Source of the DNA: Streptococcus pseudopneumoniae
Lineage (GTDB): Bacteria > Bacillota > Bacilli > Lactobacillales > Streptococcaceae
Length of the DNA stretch: 32,711 nucleotides
NCBI RefSeq assembly: GCF_001070715.1
Contig: NZ_JVRR01000062.1
Coordinates: 1 to 32,711, forward strand
Reading direction: 5' to 3'
The first letter of the stretch is position 1. Every line of letters begins with the position of its first letter. Both the position numbers and the translations under genes were made by a program. Shown here piece after piece: positions 1-9,398 of this stretch. The notes beneath the pieces were generated by a model, which saw nothing but the letters and a program-made list of their open reading frames with translations, did not search any database and was not told the origin of the DNA.

Positions 1-51
1 AACCTGCGGCTAGCTTCCTAGTTTGCTCTTTGATTTTCATTGAGTATAAGA
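1..51 (-). repeat. Partial BOX element (boxA end) at window edge
   Basis: Read on the minus strand, this stretch begins with a TATACTCAATGAAAATCAAA-like block followed by AGAGCAAACTAGGAAGCTAG and CCGCAGG. I recognise this from memory as the start of the pneumococcal BOX repeat (boxA module). The rest of the element would lie left of the window. BOX elements are short non-coding repeats typical of S. pneumoniae and S. mitis, so this also supports the species group. Confidence 0.6.
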
Positions 52-77
52 TACAAATTCATACTAATACATTTTGT

Positions 78-112
78 AAAAAAGCGAGTTTCGATTGAAA
101 TTCGCTTTTTTA
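78..112 (+). terminator. Rho-independent terminator
   Basis: AAAAAGCGAGTTTC and GAAATTCGCTTTTT form a 14-bp stem with one G-T pair and a 4-base loop, ending in a T-run. It probably ends a plus-strand gene left of the window. The A-run on the other side could let it work in both directions. Confidence 0.75.
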
Positions 113-201
113 ATGATGTAGATTTGGGTCAATCTTGTCTTAAAAGAAGAGAAACTATAGACGTATTGAAGGTTTAACACTCTCTTTCAACCTCATACCC
201 C

Positions 202-230
202 TTGTATTCGATTACATAAAGTATTATAAT
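202..230 (+). promoter_or_regulatory. Promoter for the small membrane-peptide genes
   Basis: TTGTAT (202-207) and a perfect TATAAT (225-230) are separated by 17 bp. The predicted start of transcription is near 237. This leaves a very short leader with GAAAGAAGGTG directly before the ATG at 257. Confidence 0.7.
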
Positions 231-256
231 ATAATTGTAGGAAAGAAGGTGTTTTT

Positions 257-403
257 ATGATATATACACTTAAATTGGTGTTGTTTATTACCTTTCTTGT
301 AATAAGCTTGTTACCTGATAAGATTTTTGGAAAAAATAAAAAAATTTGGAAAATAGTTTTTGCAATATTGACGGCGGTGGCAGCATTGTCATTTATGTAC
401 TAA
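257..403 (+). CDS. Small hydrophobic membrane protein, 48 residues, unknown function
   Basis: I do not recognise this gene. An ATG with GAAGG spaced 6 bases upstream opens 48 codons. The product has a hydrophobic N-terminal segment (about residues 4-19), a short basic stretch rich in Lys and Asn (about 22-32), and a second hydrophobic segment to the C-terminus (about 33-48). This predicts a two-helix hairpin in the membrane with a charged turn. It is the first of three tiny hydrophobic reading frames that follow a good promoter and run in the same direction, so they may form one transcript. The promoter, ribosome-binding site and composition make it a likely real gene; nothing indicates its role. 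Confidence 0.6.
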   Translation: MIYTLKLVLFITFLVISLLPDKIFGKNKKIWKIVFAILTAVAALSFMY

Positions 404-415
404 GTTATTTTAAGA

Positions 416-592
416 ATGTAGGGTTTATTTTGGATTTTATTTATAATTTTGACCTGCCTCTATATAGGTAACTACGATTTGTTTCCTCTCAATCATCAAG
501 AACTCTCTCTTCGTGGTAGTTTCTGGGGTTCGGTACTGGCCTTATTTCACTTGCTATTTATTGATAAGTTTGTTATTTCGAATCGAAAATAA
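416..592 (+). pseudogene. Small membrane-protein reading frame without a usable start (ATG followed by TAG)
   Basis: From 422 to 592 the frame is open for 56 codons and encodes a hydrophobic start (GLFWILFIILTCLYIG) then a polar middle and a second hydrophobic stretch near the C-terminus (LALFHLLFID). The only in-frame ATG, at 416-418, is followed at once by the stop TAG (419-421). A single G in place of A in that codon would give TGG and restore a continuous protein. No Shine-Dalgarno sequence is obvious; the upstream gene ends 12 bases earlier, so translational coupling is possible. An internal TTG at 449 is an alternative but weak start. Either the gene is dead or it starts unusually. Function unknown. 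Confidence 0.4.
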
Positions 593-647
593 ATATGAGG
601 TATATGCCTGACTGCCCACTGTTAGGATTGATTTTGGAGGAAAGATT

Positions 648-818
648 TTGTCTCTATTATTTATTGCTTTAAATTTATTTATTTTGTACAAGATTTATTC
701 TTTGAGACGGGAGAAATCGAAATACTTGATTTATACGGCCTATATCATATTTGGGGTAAATGTAGTATATGGTATTCAATGGTTATTAAAAGAACTGATT
801 TCAACTATTTCCACTTAA
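648..818 (+). CDS. Small membrane protein, 56 residues, TTG start, unknown function
   Basis: I do not recognise this gene. A strong TGGAGG (635-640) lies 7 bases before a TTG start. The 56-residue product has a hydrophobic N-terminal helix (SLLFIALNLFILYKIYSL, residues 2-19), a basic loop containing RREKSKY (about 20-26) and a second hydrophobic helix (about residues 27-47). It is the third tiny membrane protein in a row. Its strong ribosome-binding site contrasts with the damaged start of its upstream neighbour. The two-helix layout with a basic turn resembles the first peptide of the group, which suggests a shared role, for example small transporter or immunity components, but that is only inference. 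Confidence 0.6.
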   Translation: MSLLFIALNLFILYKIYSLRREKSKYLIYTAYIIFGVNVVYGIQWLLKELISTIST

Positions 819-892
819 TGTGTATAGAAACTCTAGTGGTTTTTGTAATATTGGAGATTTTCGGTAAGTTTTATACCTTTGGGAAGTCTAGT

Positions 893-1741
893 TTAGAATG
901 CTTTCCCAACCAGAATCTCTGACTCAATGCTAATCTCTGTCAGTTGGCTCCAGTCAATTTTGGTCTGGTCAACGTGAAAGAGGAGAGGGGTCATGCTGAG
1001 TAGGGCTTGGAGCTGCTCTGCTGTGATATGCTTAGTCAGAGAGGTAATTTGGCTAGATAGGATGGTAAAGTGTTCTTGGAAATGATTTTTGATGTCTTGA
1101 TTAGAATAATCCTTGTTTGTCAGCTGGTTCTGTACCCTTTGACGGATTTCTTTGAGGTGATTTTCAGTTGGAATAACCTTTATCAAGATGCCGTCTTTGG
1201 ATAAAACGCGACGAAATTCTCCATAGTTGGCAGGTGAGAAGATATCAAGCAGAATATCCATGCTGGCGTCTTTTATAGGAAGTCGTGCCAAGTCGCCAAC
1301 GAACCAATTGACTGCCCAGTTGGGTTCACTCTTGGCAGCGATTTGGACGGAATCTTTGGAAATATCAAAGGCATAGAAGGTTTTGTCAGGATGACTTTCT
1401 TGGAGTTTTCGAGAGTAGAAACCTTCGCCACAACCAATATCCAAGATTGTTGTGGCAGTTTTTGAGCTTGCAAGCAAGTCAGATACAGCCTCTAAGATAG
1501 CGTGGTAAAAGCCGGCTTCTAGGATTTGTTGCCGGTTTTGAAAGTTTTCTTTGTCGTAGTTGGCAGATTGCTTGATTTGAGGGGCTAGATTGACATAGCC
1601 AAATTTCGCCAGGTCAAAAGAATGGCGATTACAGCACTTGAGACTAGTCTCTACCAGAGTCAGATTTTCTTGACAGATAGGACAGGCAAAGGCAGTCGCA
1701 GAAGCAAAACGCTGGAGTTTGGGTTTGAGGTTTGTATTCAT
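893..1741 (-). CDS. rlmA: 23S rRNA (guanine-N1-)-methyltransferase, RlmA(II) type
   Basis: This 282-residue enzyme transfers a methyl group from S-adenosylmethionine to the N1 of a guanine in 23S rRNA. The pneumococcal relative RlmA(II) acts at G748 near the peptide tunnel and influences telithromycin/tylosin-class antibiotic binding. An N-terminal zinc knuckle is visible (Cys20, Cys23, Cys36 or Cys37, His40), followed by the family sequence HSFDLAKFGYVNL. The SAM-binding motif I reads ILDIGCGEG at residues 99-107. The C-terminal part after about residue 190 is the variable RNA-recognition region. No Shine-Dalgarno sequence precedes the ATG. Instead a promoter lies so close that the message is probably leaderless. 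It is transcribed alone, away from the metal ATPase pair. Confidence 0.88.
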   Translation of the reverse strand: MNTNLKPKLQRFASATAFACPICQENLTLVETSLKCCNRHSFDLAKFGYVNLAPQIKQSANYDKENFQNRQQILEAGFYHAILEAVSDLLASSKTATTILDIGCGEGFYSRKLQESHPDKTFYAFDISKDSVQIAAKSEPNWAVNWFVGDLARLPIKDASMDILLDIFSPANYGEFRRVLSKDGILIKVIPTENHLKEIRQRVQNQLTNKDYSNQDIKNHFQEHFTILSSQITSLTKHITAEQLQALLSMTPLLFHVDQTKIDWSQLTEISIESEILVGKAF

Positions 1742-1747
1742 AGTTTA

Positions 1748-1776
1748 AGTGTATCAAAAGAGGCAAATGAAAGCAA
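1748..1776 (-). promoter_or_regulatory. Promoter giving a leaderless rlmA transcript
   Basis: On the minus strand TTGCTT (1771-1776) and TACACT (1748-1753) are 17 bp apart, with an extended TG two bases before the -10. Only six bases separate the -10 from the start codon, so transcription should begin at or next to the A of the ATG. Confidence 0.6.
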
Positions 1777-1841
1777 CTTTAGGATGATTTGTAATAAAAT
1801 TAAATAGTAGTATAATTACTTTTCAAAGTACCAAAATTAAA

Positions 1842-1870
1842 TTGCTTTTATATCCAAAATGCTATATAAT
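1842..1870 (+). promoter_or_regulatory. Promoter for the DUF6110-like protein and metal ATPase
   Basis: TTGCTT (1842-1847) and TATAAT (1865-1870) are 17 bp apart. Transcription should start near 1877, giving a leader of about 15 bases that consists mostly of the ribosome-binding site AAGGAGG. Confidence 0.7.
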
Positions 1871-1891
1871 AATGATAAGGAGGAAATAAGT

Positions 1892-2170
1892 ATGTTAAAA
1901 GAAGTATTGACCGTCGCAAAAGTTGCGAAAAAATCATCACTCTTTTTGGGTGGTGTCGCATTTGGTACCCTTGGTTTGAAAATCTTGGCAAGTAAGGAAG
2001 CTAAAAAAGGTTATTCTAAAGCTTTGGCTAAGGCTTATAAGTTAAAAGACGAGCTAGATGCATCTGTTTCTGTTGTGAAACAACATGGAGATGATGTCTT
2101 GCAAGATGCCAAATATTTGTACGAGCAAGAGAAAAAAGAAGAGCAATTAGATAGCCTTATAGGAGAATAA
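1892..2170 (+). CDS. Small membrane-anchored protein, DUF6110-like, partner of the metal ATPase
   Basis: This 92-residue protein has one hydrophobic glycine-containing segment near the N-terminus (about residues 13-30, SLFLGGVAFGTLGLKILA). A long charged, Lys/Glu-rich helical tail follows, ending in acidic residues. From memory it fits the DUF6110 family, usually found directly before a P1B-type ATPase. The stop codon is one base before the ATPase start, and the ATPase ribosome-binding site (AGGAG) lies inside this gene, so the two are co-translated. The layout parallels the mycobacterial PacL1 (DUF1490) chaperones encoded before CtpC, but no obvious metal-binding Cys/His cluster is visible here. 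I chose the ATG at 1892 because AAGGAGG lies just upstream; an in-frame ATG at 1859 would lie within the promoter. Confidence 0.78.
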   Translation: MLKEVLTVAKVAKKSSLFLGGVAFGTLGLKILASKEAKKGYSKALAKAYKLKDELDASVSVVKQHGDDVLQDAKYLYEQEKKEEQLDSLIGE

Positions 2171-2171
2171 T

Positions 2172-4235
2172 ATGTCTTTTAAAGTGCTATATAGAGGATA
2201 TCAACATATCCGACTATCATCTTCTTTTTCACTCACCTTGGATATTCAAGACTATCTTCGTTCCTTGGTGAGAGATGAAAAGGGGATTGAGTCTATCCAG
2301 TTTTACATGGATCAACAGCACTTTACTCTACGCATAAAAGAAGGCTTTTCTGTATTAGATAATGCAGAAGCCTTTTTAAAAAGAATTGATAAAGGGAAAG
2401 TTTCTGAGTTGATGACTCTTCCCATTCGTAGAGAAGAGAGTGCTTATTCTATTGTTTCAGGTGCAGCGATTAAGCGTATACTTTTTCGTAGTTTTGTACC
2501 GTATCCTATTCGCTATATATGGACTTGTTATCAGGCTTTGGGTTATATTAGAGAAGCCTATCAAACACTAGCGCGTAAGGAACTAACGATGGAAGTCTTG
2601 GACTGTTCGGCTATTTTATTGTCCTTGTTTATGAATCAATCCAAGACGGCAAGTAATATCATGTTTATGCTTGATTTGGGGAATCATTTAGATCAGTGGT
2701 CCTTGAAAAAAACTGCAACAGATTTAGAACAAAGCCTTCTTGCAAAAGAGAGCGATGTATTCTTAGTACAGGGCGATACGGTTGTTAGTATCAAGAGTTC
2801 CGATGTTCAAATAGGAGATGTCTTGGTCTTATCTCAAGGAAATGAAATTCTGTTTGATGGACAAGTAGTTTCAGGTTTAGGTATGGTCAACGAAAGTTCC
2901 TTGACGGGAGAGAGTTTTCCAGTTGAAAAAAGAGAGTCTGATTTGGTTTGTGCAAATACAGTATTAGAAACTGGAGAGTTACGCATTCGTGTAACCGATA
3001 ATCAGATGAACAGCCGGGTTTTACAACTGATTGAGTTGATGAAGAAATCTGAAGAAAACAAGAAAACGAAACAACGCTATTTCATCAAGATGGCGGACAA
3101 GGTCGTCAAATATAATTTCTTGGGGGCTGGGCTGACTTACCTATTAACAGGTTCTTTTTCTAAGGCTATTTCTTTCCTATTGGTCGATTTCTCCTGCGCT
3201 TTGAAAATCTCTACTCCTGTAGCTTATTTGACAGCTATCAAGGAGGGTTTGAATCGTGAAATGGTGATTAAGGATGGGGATGTTCTGGAGAAATATCTGG
3301 AAGTTGATACTTTCTTGTTTGATAAGACGGGAACAATCACAACTAGCTATCCTATAGTTGAAAAGGTGTTACCTTTTGGGGACTATAGTGAGGAAGATAT
3401 TCTCAGAATCAGTGCCTGTCTTGAGGAACACATCTATCATCCTATTGCTAATGCCATCGTCAAGCAAGCCGAGATAGAGGGAATTGAACATGAGGAAATG
3501 CATGGGAAACTCCAATATATCGCAAGCAAGGGAATCAAATCCCATATCGATGGCCAACCAGTTCTTATTGGGAATTATGTCTTGATGCAGGATGAGCAGA
3601 TTCATATCAGTTCGGAGCAAAATGCTTTAATTGAAGAGTACAAGAGTCACTACAATCTCTTATTCTTAGCTTATCAGAATGAATTGATTGGAATGTTCTG
3701 CATTCATACTCCTTTGAGAAAAGAAGCAAAAGCAGCCTTGGAGAAACTTAAGGCACAAGGGAAAAAATTGATTCTGGCAACAGGGGACACCATGGTTAGG
3801 ACAGAGGAATTAGTCAAAGATTTGCCCTTTGATCAGGTCTATACAGACTTGAAACCTGATGGGAAATTTGAGTTAGTAGAGGAACTGCAGAAAGCAGGTC
3901 ACACTATTTTGATGGTTGGGGATGGGTTGAATGACTCAGCTGCTCTAACCCTATCAGATATCGGTGTGGTGATGAATGAGAGTGCAGATATTTCTAAGCA
4001 GATGAGCGATATCTTATTGTTAGATAATCGTTTGGATTTCTTCCAAGAGTTGGATTGGCTATCATCATCTTTGCAAACACTCATCAAGAAGAATATTCAA
4101 GATACCGTTGTCGTAAATAGTAGTTTGATTGGCTTTGGCTTATTTAATTGGCTCAGTCCTTCAAATCTCTCTATTTTACATAATCTAACAACCTTGCGCA
4201 TTGTACTGCGTAGCCTGTCTATTAAAAATAGATAG
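2172..4235 (+). CDS. P1B-like heavy-metal transporting P-type ATPase with altered CPC motif
   Basis: This 687-residue membrane pump uses ATP to move a metal cation. Family signatures are all present: the actuator TGES (in LTGESFPVEK), the phosphorylated Asp384 in DKTGT, the P1B-type HP dipeptide (EEHIYHPIAN) and the hinge GDGLND. The intramembrane metal site normally reads CPC; here it reads F-S-C at about residues 340-342 (DFSCALKISTP), so one Cys and the Pro are replaced. The first 90 or so residues resemble a ferredoxin-like metal-binding fold but lack CxxC. These changes suggest a substrate other than Cu(I), perhaps Mn or Zn, and similarity to CtpC-type pumps; that is inference. Translation starts one base after the upstream DUF6110-like gene. 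A shared terminator with tyrS follows. Confidence 0.85.
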   Translation: MSFKVLYRGYQHIRLSSSFSLTLDIQDYLRSLVRDEKGIESIQFYMDQQHFTLRIKEGFSVLDNAEAFLKRIDKGKVSELMTLPIRREESAYSIVSGAAIKRILFRSFVPYPIRYIWTCYQALGYIREAYQTLARKELTMEVLDCSAILLSLFMNQSKTASNIMFMLDLGNHLDQWSLKKTATDLEQSLLAKESDVFLVQGDTVVSIKSSDVQIGDVLVLSQGNEILFDGQVVSGLGMVNESSLTGESFPVEKRESDLVCANTVLETGELRIRVTDNQMNSRVLQLIELMKKSEENKKTKQRYFIKMADKVVKYNFLGAGLTYLLTGSFSKAISFLLVDFSCALKISTPVAYLTAIKEGLNREMVIKDGDVLEKYLEVDTFLFDKTGTITTSYPIVEKVLPFGDYSEEDILRISACLEEHIYHPIANAIVKQAEIEGIEHEEMHGKLQYIASKGIKSHIDGQPVLIGNYVLMQDEQIHISSEQNALIEEYKSHYNLLFLAYQNELIGMFCIHTPLRKEAKAALEKLKAQGKKLILATGDTMVRTEELVKDLPFDQVYTDLKPDGKFELVEELQKAGHTILMVGDGLNDSAALTLSDIGVVMNESADISKQMSDILLLDNRLDFFQELDWLSSSLQTLIKKNIQDTVVVNSSLIGFGLFNWLSPSNLSILHNLTTLRIVLRSLSIKNR

Positions 4236-4255
4236 ATGAGAGTTATTAACAGCAA

Positions 4256-4288
4256 AAAGGAGTTACCTTTCTCGAGGGTAACTCCTTT
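4256..4288. terminator. Bidirectional terminator between metal ATPase and tyrS
   Basis: AAAGGAGTTACC and GGTAACTCCTTT form a perfect 12-bp stem around an 8-base loop. On the minus strand it is followed by five T, and on the plus strand by TTTGTTTAT. It therefore serves the two convergent genes. Confidence 0.85.
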
Positions 4289-4312
4289 GTTTATAGGTAA
4301 ATGTTGAACAAT

Positions 4313-5569
4313 TTAGTAAGTCAATACAAAGTATTTTTTCTTCCCACGACGGATAACAGTCAGTTCATTCTCTAACTTATCTGCGTCAGTCAAGACATAG
4401 TCAAGGTCTTGGATACGGTCGCCGTTGACGTAGATAGCTCCGTTTTGGACGTCTTCACGGGCTTGGCGTTTTGAGTTAACTACACCAGATGAGACGAGCA
4501 GTTCCACGATATTGTGGTTTTCATCTGCTTGAACTTGGTAGTTTGGTACACCACGAAGTCCTTGTTTGAGCTCTTTGACAGAAAGGTTTTTGATGTTTCC
4601 TGCAAAGAGTTGCTCAGTGATGTTAAGAGCTTCTTTGTAGGCTTCTTCTCCGTGAACAAGAGTTACGACTTCACGAGCCAAGACTTTTTGAGCCAAGCGT
4701 TCGTGTGGAGCTGCTTCAAATTGTTTGCGGATGTCTTCAATCTCATCAAGTGACAAGAAAGTAAAGATTTTCAAGAAGCGAACAGCGTCTGCATCCATAA
4801 CGTTCATCCAGAATTGGTACATTTCGTATGGAGAAGTCTTTTCAGGATTGAGCCAGACGGCATTTCCTTCTGATTTACCAAATTTCTTACCAGTTGCATC
4901 TGTGATCAATGGAACAGTGATAACATGGCCAGTCTTGTCAGCCTTACGACGAAGTAATTCGGTACCAGCTGTCATATTTCCCCACTGGTCAGAACCACCG
5001 ATTTGAAGCGTTACGTTGTGGTCTTGGTTAAGAACGAAGAAGTCGTACCCTTGCATGATTTGGTAAGCGAACTCAGTGTAAGAAATCCCAGTTTCAATCC
5101 GTTTTTTAACAGATTCCTTACTCATCATGTAGTTGACAGTAAAGTATTTTCCAATATCACGGAGGAAGTCAATGAAGCTGATGCTGCCAAACCAGTCGTA
5201 GTTGTTGACCATGACAGCTTTATTTTCACCATTTTCAAAGTCAAGAAAACGAGAAAGTTGTCCTTGGATAGACTTGACCCAGCCCTCTACTGTGTCTTTT
5301 GTTTGGAGACTACGCTCAGCATCTTTGAAGGACGGATCTCCGATGAGACCTGTAGCACCGCCAACGAGCGCATAAGGTTTGTGACCTGCTAGTTGCAAGC
5401 GACGACTTGTCAAGATTGCGACAAGGTGGCCTAGGTGAAGGCTGTCAGCAGTTGGATCGTAGCCAGTATAATAAGAAACTTGACCTTCTTCTAGGGCTTT
5501 ACGCAAAGCTTTTTCATCAGTCGTTTGAAAAATCAAACCACGCTCTTTTAGCTCATCAAAAATGTGCAT
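4313..5569 (-). CDS. tyrS: Tyrosyl-tRNA synthetase
   Basis: This 418-residue cytoplasmic enzyme charges tRNA-Tyr with tyrosine. The class I signatures are present: HIGH as HLGH (residues 45-48, after [12 protein letters not shown]) and KMSKS as KFGKS (229-233). The tyrosine-pocket sequence [14 protein letters not shown] and GGSDQWGN are typical of the bacterial TyrS family. The last 70 or so residues form an S4-type RNA-binding domain ([21 protein letters not shown]). Length is normal. The leader is only about 35 bases, with AAAAAGGAGAAAA before the ATG, and is far too short for the T-box found before tyrS in many Firmicutes. It converges with the metal ATPase gene and diverges from pbp1b. 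Confidence 0.96.
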   Translation of the reverse strand: MHIFDELKERGLIFQTTDEKALRKALEEGQVSYYTGYDPTADSLHLGHLVAILTSRRLQLAGHKPYALVGGATGLIGDPSFKDAERSLQTKDTVEGWVKSIQGQLSRFLDFENGENKAVMVNNYDWFGSISFIDFLRDIGKYFTVNYMMSKESVKKRIETGISYTEFAYQIMQGYDFFVLNQDHNVTLQIGGSDQWGNMTAGTELLRRKADKTGHVITVPLITDATGKKFGKSEGNAVWLNPEKTSPYEMYQFWMNVMDADAVRFLKIFTFLSLDEIEDIRKQFEAAPHERLAQKVLAREVVTLVHGEEAYKEALNITEQLFAGNIKNLSVKELKQGLRGVPNYQVQADENHNIVELLVSSGVVNSKRQAREDVQNGAIYVNGDRIQDLDYVLTDADKLENELTVIRRGKKKYFVLTY

Positions 5570-5606
5570 GTGTCTTTTCTCCTTTTTAAAATTATTGTTT
5601 CTAACT

Positions 5607-5615
5607 ATTGTATCA
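5607..5615 (-). promoter_or_regulatory. Extended -10 promoter of tyrS
   Basis: On the minus strand the sequence reads TGATACAAT, an extended -10. No good -35 is visible 16-18 bp upstream. Transcription would start about 30 bases before the ATG. Confidence 0.55.
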
Positions 5616-5664
5616 CAAACTTGGGCAATAGCCTAGCAGAATAGGGAAGAAAGTGGCTATTTTA

Positions 5665-8176
<2,512 letters not shown>

Positions 8177-8198
8177 GTTCTATAAACTGTGCTAAATG

Positions 8199-8231
8199 AA
8201 GTGGCTAATCAATGGATTGCCACTTTTTTCT
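8199..8231 (+). terminator. Terminator of pbp1b
   Basis: AAGTGGC pairs with GCCACTT and, after one bulged T, AATC pairs with GATT around the loop AATG. TTTTTTC follows. The terminator ends just before the promoter of the next gene. Confidence 0.8.
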
Positions 8232-8243
8232 TTTTTCCTTTCG

Positions 8244-8252
8244 TGTTACAAT
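8244..8252 (+). promoter_or_regulatory. Extended -10 promoter giving a leaderless EamA transcript
   Basis: TGTTACAAT (extended -10, hexamer 8247-8252) is followed by only six bases before the ATG at 8259. The -35 region is T-rich without a good match. Transcription should start at the A of the ATG, so the message would be leaderless. Confidence 0.5.
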
Positions 8253-8258
8253 AAAGGT

Positions 8259-9170
8259 ATGAATCAGTATCAGAAAAAGATTGTTAAAGGAACCATTTAT
8301 TCGCTCCTATCCGGCTTAATCTGGGGAATCTGTGGGATTTTAGGAGAGTACTTCTTTACTCATTATCAGGTGTCTTCGGGCTGGATTACCTCTATGCGTT
8401 TGACACTGGCAGGAAGTCTTGTACTCATTTGGTCTGCGATGCAATTAAAATCGCAAGTGTTTGATATTTGGCGAGACAAGAAAAATTACCTGCCCTTTTT
8501 GGCCTATGCTATTTTGGGGATTTTTTCAGTCCAATATTTTTTCTATCTCTGTGTAGAATACTCAAATGCAGCGACAGCGACTATTTTACAGTTTATTAGC
8601 CCTGTCTTTATCCTCTTTTATAATCGCTTGGTTTATCAAAAACGAGCGTCAAAAAGCGCTATTTTTTATGTTTTGGTTGCCATGCTGGGTGTTTGCTTGA
8701 TGGCGACAAAGGGCGATCTCTCTCAATTATCCATGACACCACTAGCCCTTATAACAGGTCTGCTGAGTGCCATGGGTGTTATGTTTAATGTTATCTTACC
8801 TCAACCTTTTGCTAAGCGCTATGGTTTTGTTCCCACGGTTGGGTGGGGGATGATTTTGGCGGGTTTATTTAGCAATGTTCTCTCGCCAGTGCATCAGCTT
8901 TCCTTTACTCTTGATATTTGGAGTATCTTGATTTGCCTCATTATCGCTTTCTTTGGAACGGCTTTTGCCTTTTTCATTTCCATGAAGGCGGTGTCTTTGG
9001 TGTCTCCCTTGGTGGTTTCCGTTATCAGTGCCAGTGAACCCCTCTCTTCTGCTCTCTTGAGTGTTTTGTTCTTAGGATTGGTAGTGGATTGGTCCCTTCT
9101 TCTAGCTATGGCCTTGATTATTTTACCTATGATATTTTTGTCTATAGAAGAAGCGAAAGAAAGTAGATAA
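8259..9170 (+). CDS. EamA/DMT-family transporter, ten predicted membrane helices
   Basis: This 303-residue integral membrane protein belongs to the drug/metabolite transporter superfamily. It consists of two repeated EamA domains of about five helices each, with the typical opening GLIWGICGILGEYFF and the mid-protein YSNAATATILQFISPVFI pattern. The second repeat includes FGTAFAFFISMKAVSLVSPL. The substrate cannot be read from the sequence; relatives export amino acids or metabolites. I set the start at 8259 because the frame upstream runs through the pbp1b terminator and the -10 box. The AAAGG just before the ATG could act as a ribosome-binding site only if transcription started earlier. It is a single-gene transcript, followed by a small RNA gene. 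Confidence 0.85.
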   Translation: MNQYQKKIVKGTIYSLLSGLIWGICGILGEYFFTHYQVSSGWITSMRLTLAGSLVLIWSAMQLKSQVFDIWRDKKNYLPFLAYAILGIFSVQYFFYLCVEYSNAATATILQFISPVFILFYNRLVYQKRASKSAIFYVLVAMLGVCLMATKGDLSQLSMTPLALITGLLSAMGVMFNVILPQPFAKRYGFVPTVGWGMILAGLFSNVLSPVHQLSFTLDIWSILICLIIAFFGTAFAFFISMKAVSLVSPLVVSVISASEPLSSALLSVLFLGLVVDWSLLLAMALIILPMIFLSIEEAKESR

Positions 9171-9196
9171 AAAGTCTTTTCTTAATTCTAAAAGTG

Positions 9197-9205
9197 TGCT
9201 ATACT
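9197..9205 (+). promoter_or_regulatory. Promoter of the small RNA
   Basis: TGCTATACT is a near-consensus extended -10 (hexamer 9200-9205). No strong -35 is visible. Transcription should begin near 9212, just before the structured stretch. Confidence 0.6.
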
Positions 9206-9211
9206 AGAATA

Positions 9212-9360
9212 GTCAATAAAACACGGGGAGATAGTTGTGAAGAGTGTTTTTAGGTTGTATCGGTAGAGGCTTGCTTTTACCGACAGCACGTTTTATCTCA
9301 CATCCCTAAAAATCATACCTAAAAACAAACAAAAAGGCTTCAAATTTGAGGCCTTTTTTG
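9212..9360 (+). ncRNA. Structured small RNA upstream of dapH, possibly of the asd RNA motif
   Basis: About 150 bases lie between an extended -10 promoter and a strong terminator with no credible reading frame. GAGATA (9228-9233) pairs with TATCTC (9294-9299). Inside it, TCGGTA (9260-9265) pairs with TACCGA (9278-9283). GTTTTTAGGT (9246-9255) is perfectly complementary to ACCTAAAAAC (9317-9326); this conflicts with the first pairing as a simple nested helix, so it implies a pseudoknot or a switch between two folds. The 3' end is a terminator, AAAAAGGCTTCAAATTTGAG then GCCTTTTTT (9331-9359). From memory it resembles the asd motif, a roughly 170-base streptococcal RNA often found near lysine-pathway genes. 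It may act as a free RNA or influence dapH, whose promoter starts inside the terminator. Confidence 0.65.
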
Positions 9361-9367
9361 GTAGAAT
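9339..9367 (+). promoter_or_regulatory. Promoter of dapH overlapping the small-RNA terminator
   Basis: TGGTAGAAT is an extended -10 (hexamer 9362-9367). TTCAAA (9339-9344) is 17 bp upstream and lies inside the terminator stem of the preceding small RNA. The downstream gene can therefore be transcribed independently of the RNA. Confidence 0.5.
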
Positions 9368-9398
9368 AGTTATCATTAAAATGAACTAGGAGGCGCTT

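Noticed and set aside
4514..5392. Plus-strand frames inside tyrS
   Set aside because: They lie wholly within a clear minus-strand housekeeping gene and have no ribosome-binding site or recognisable product.
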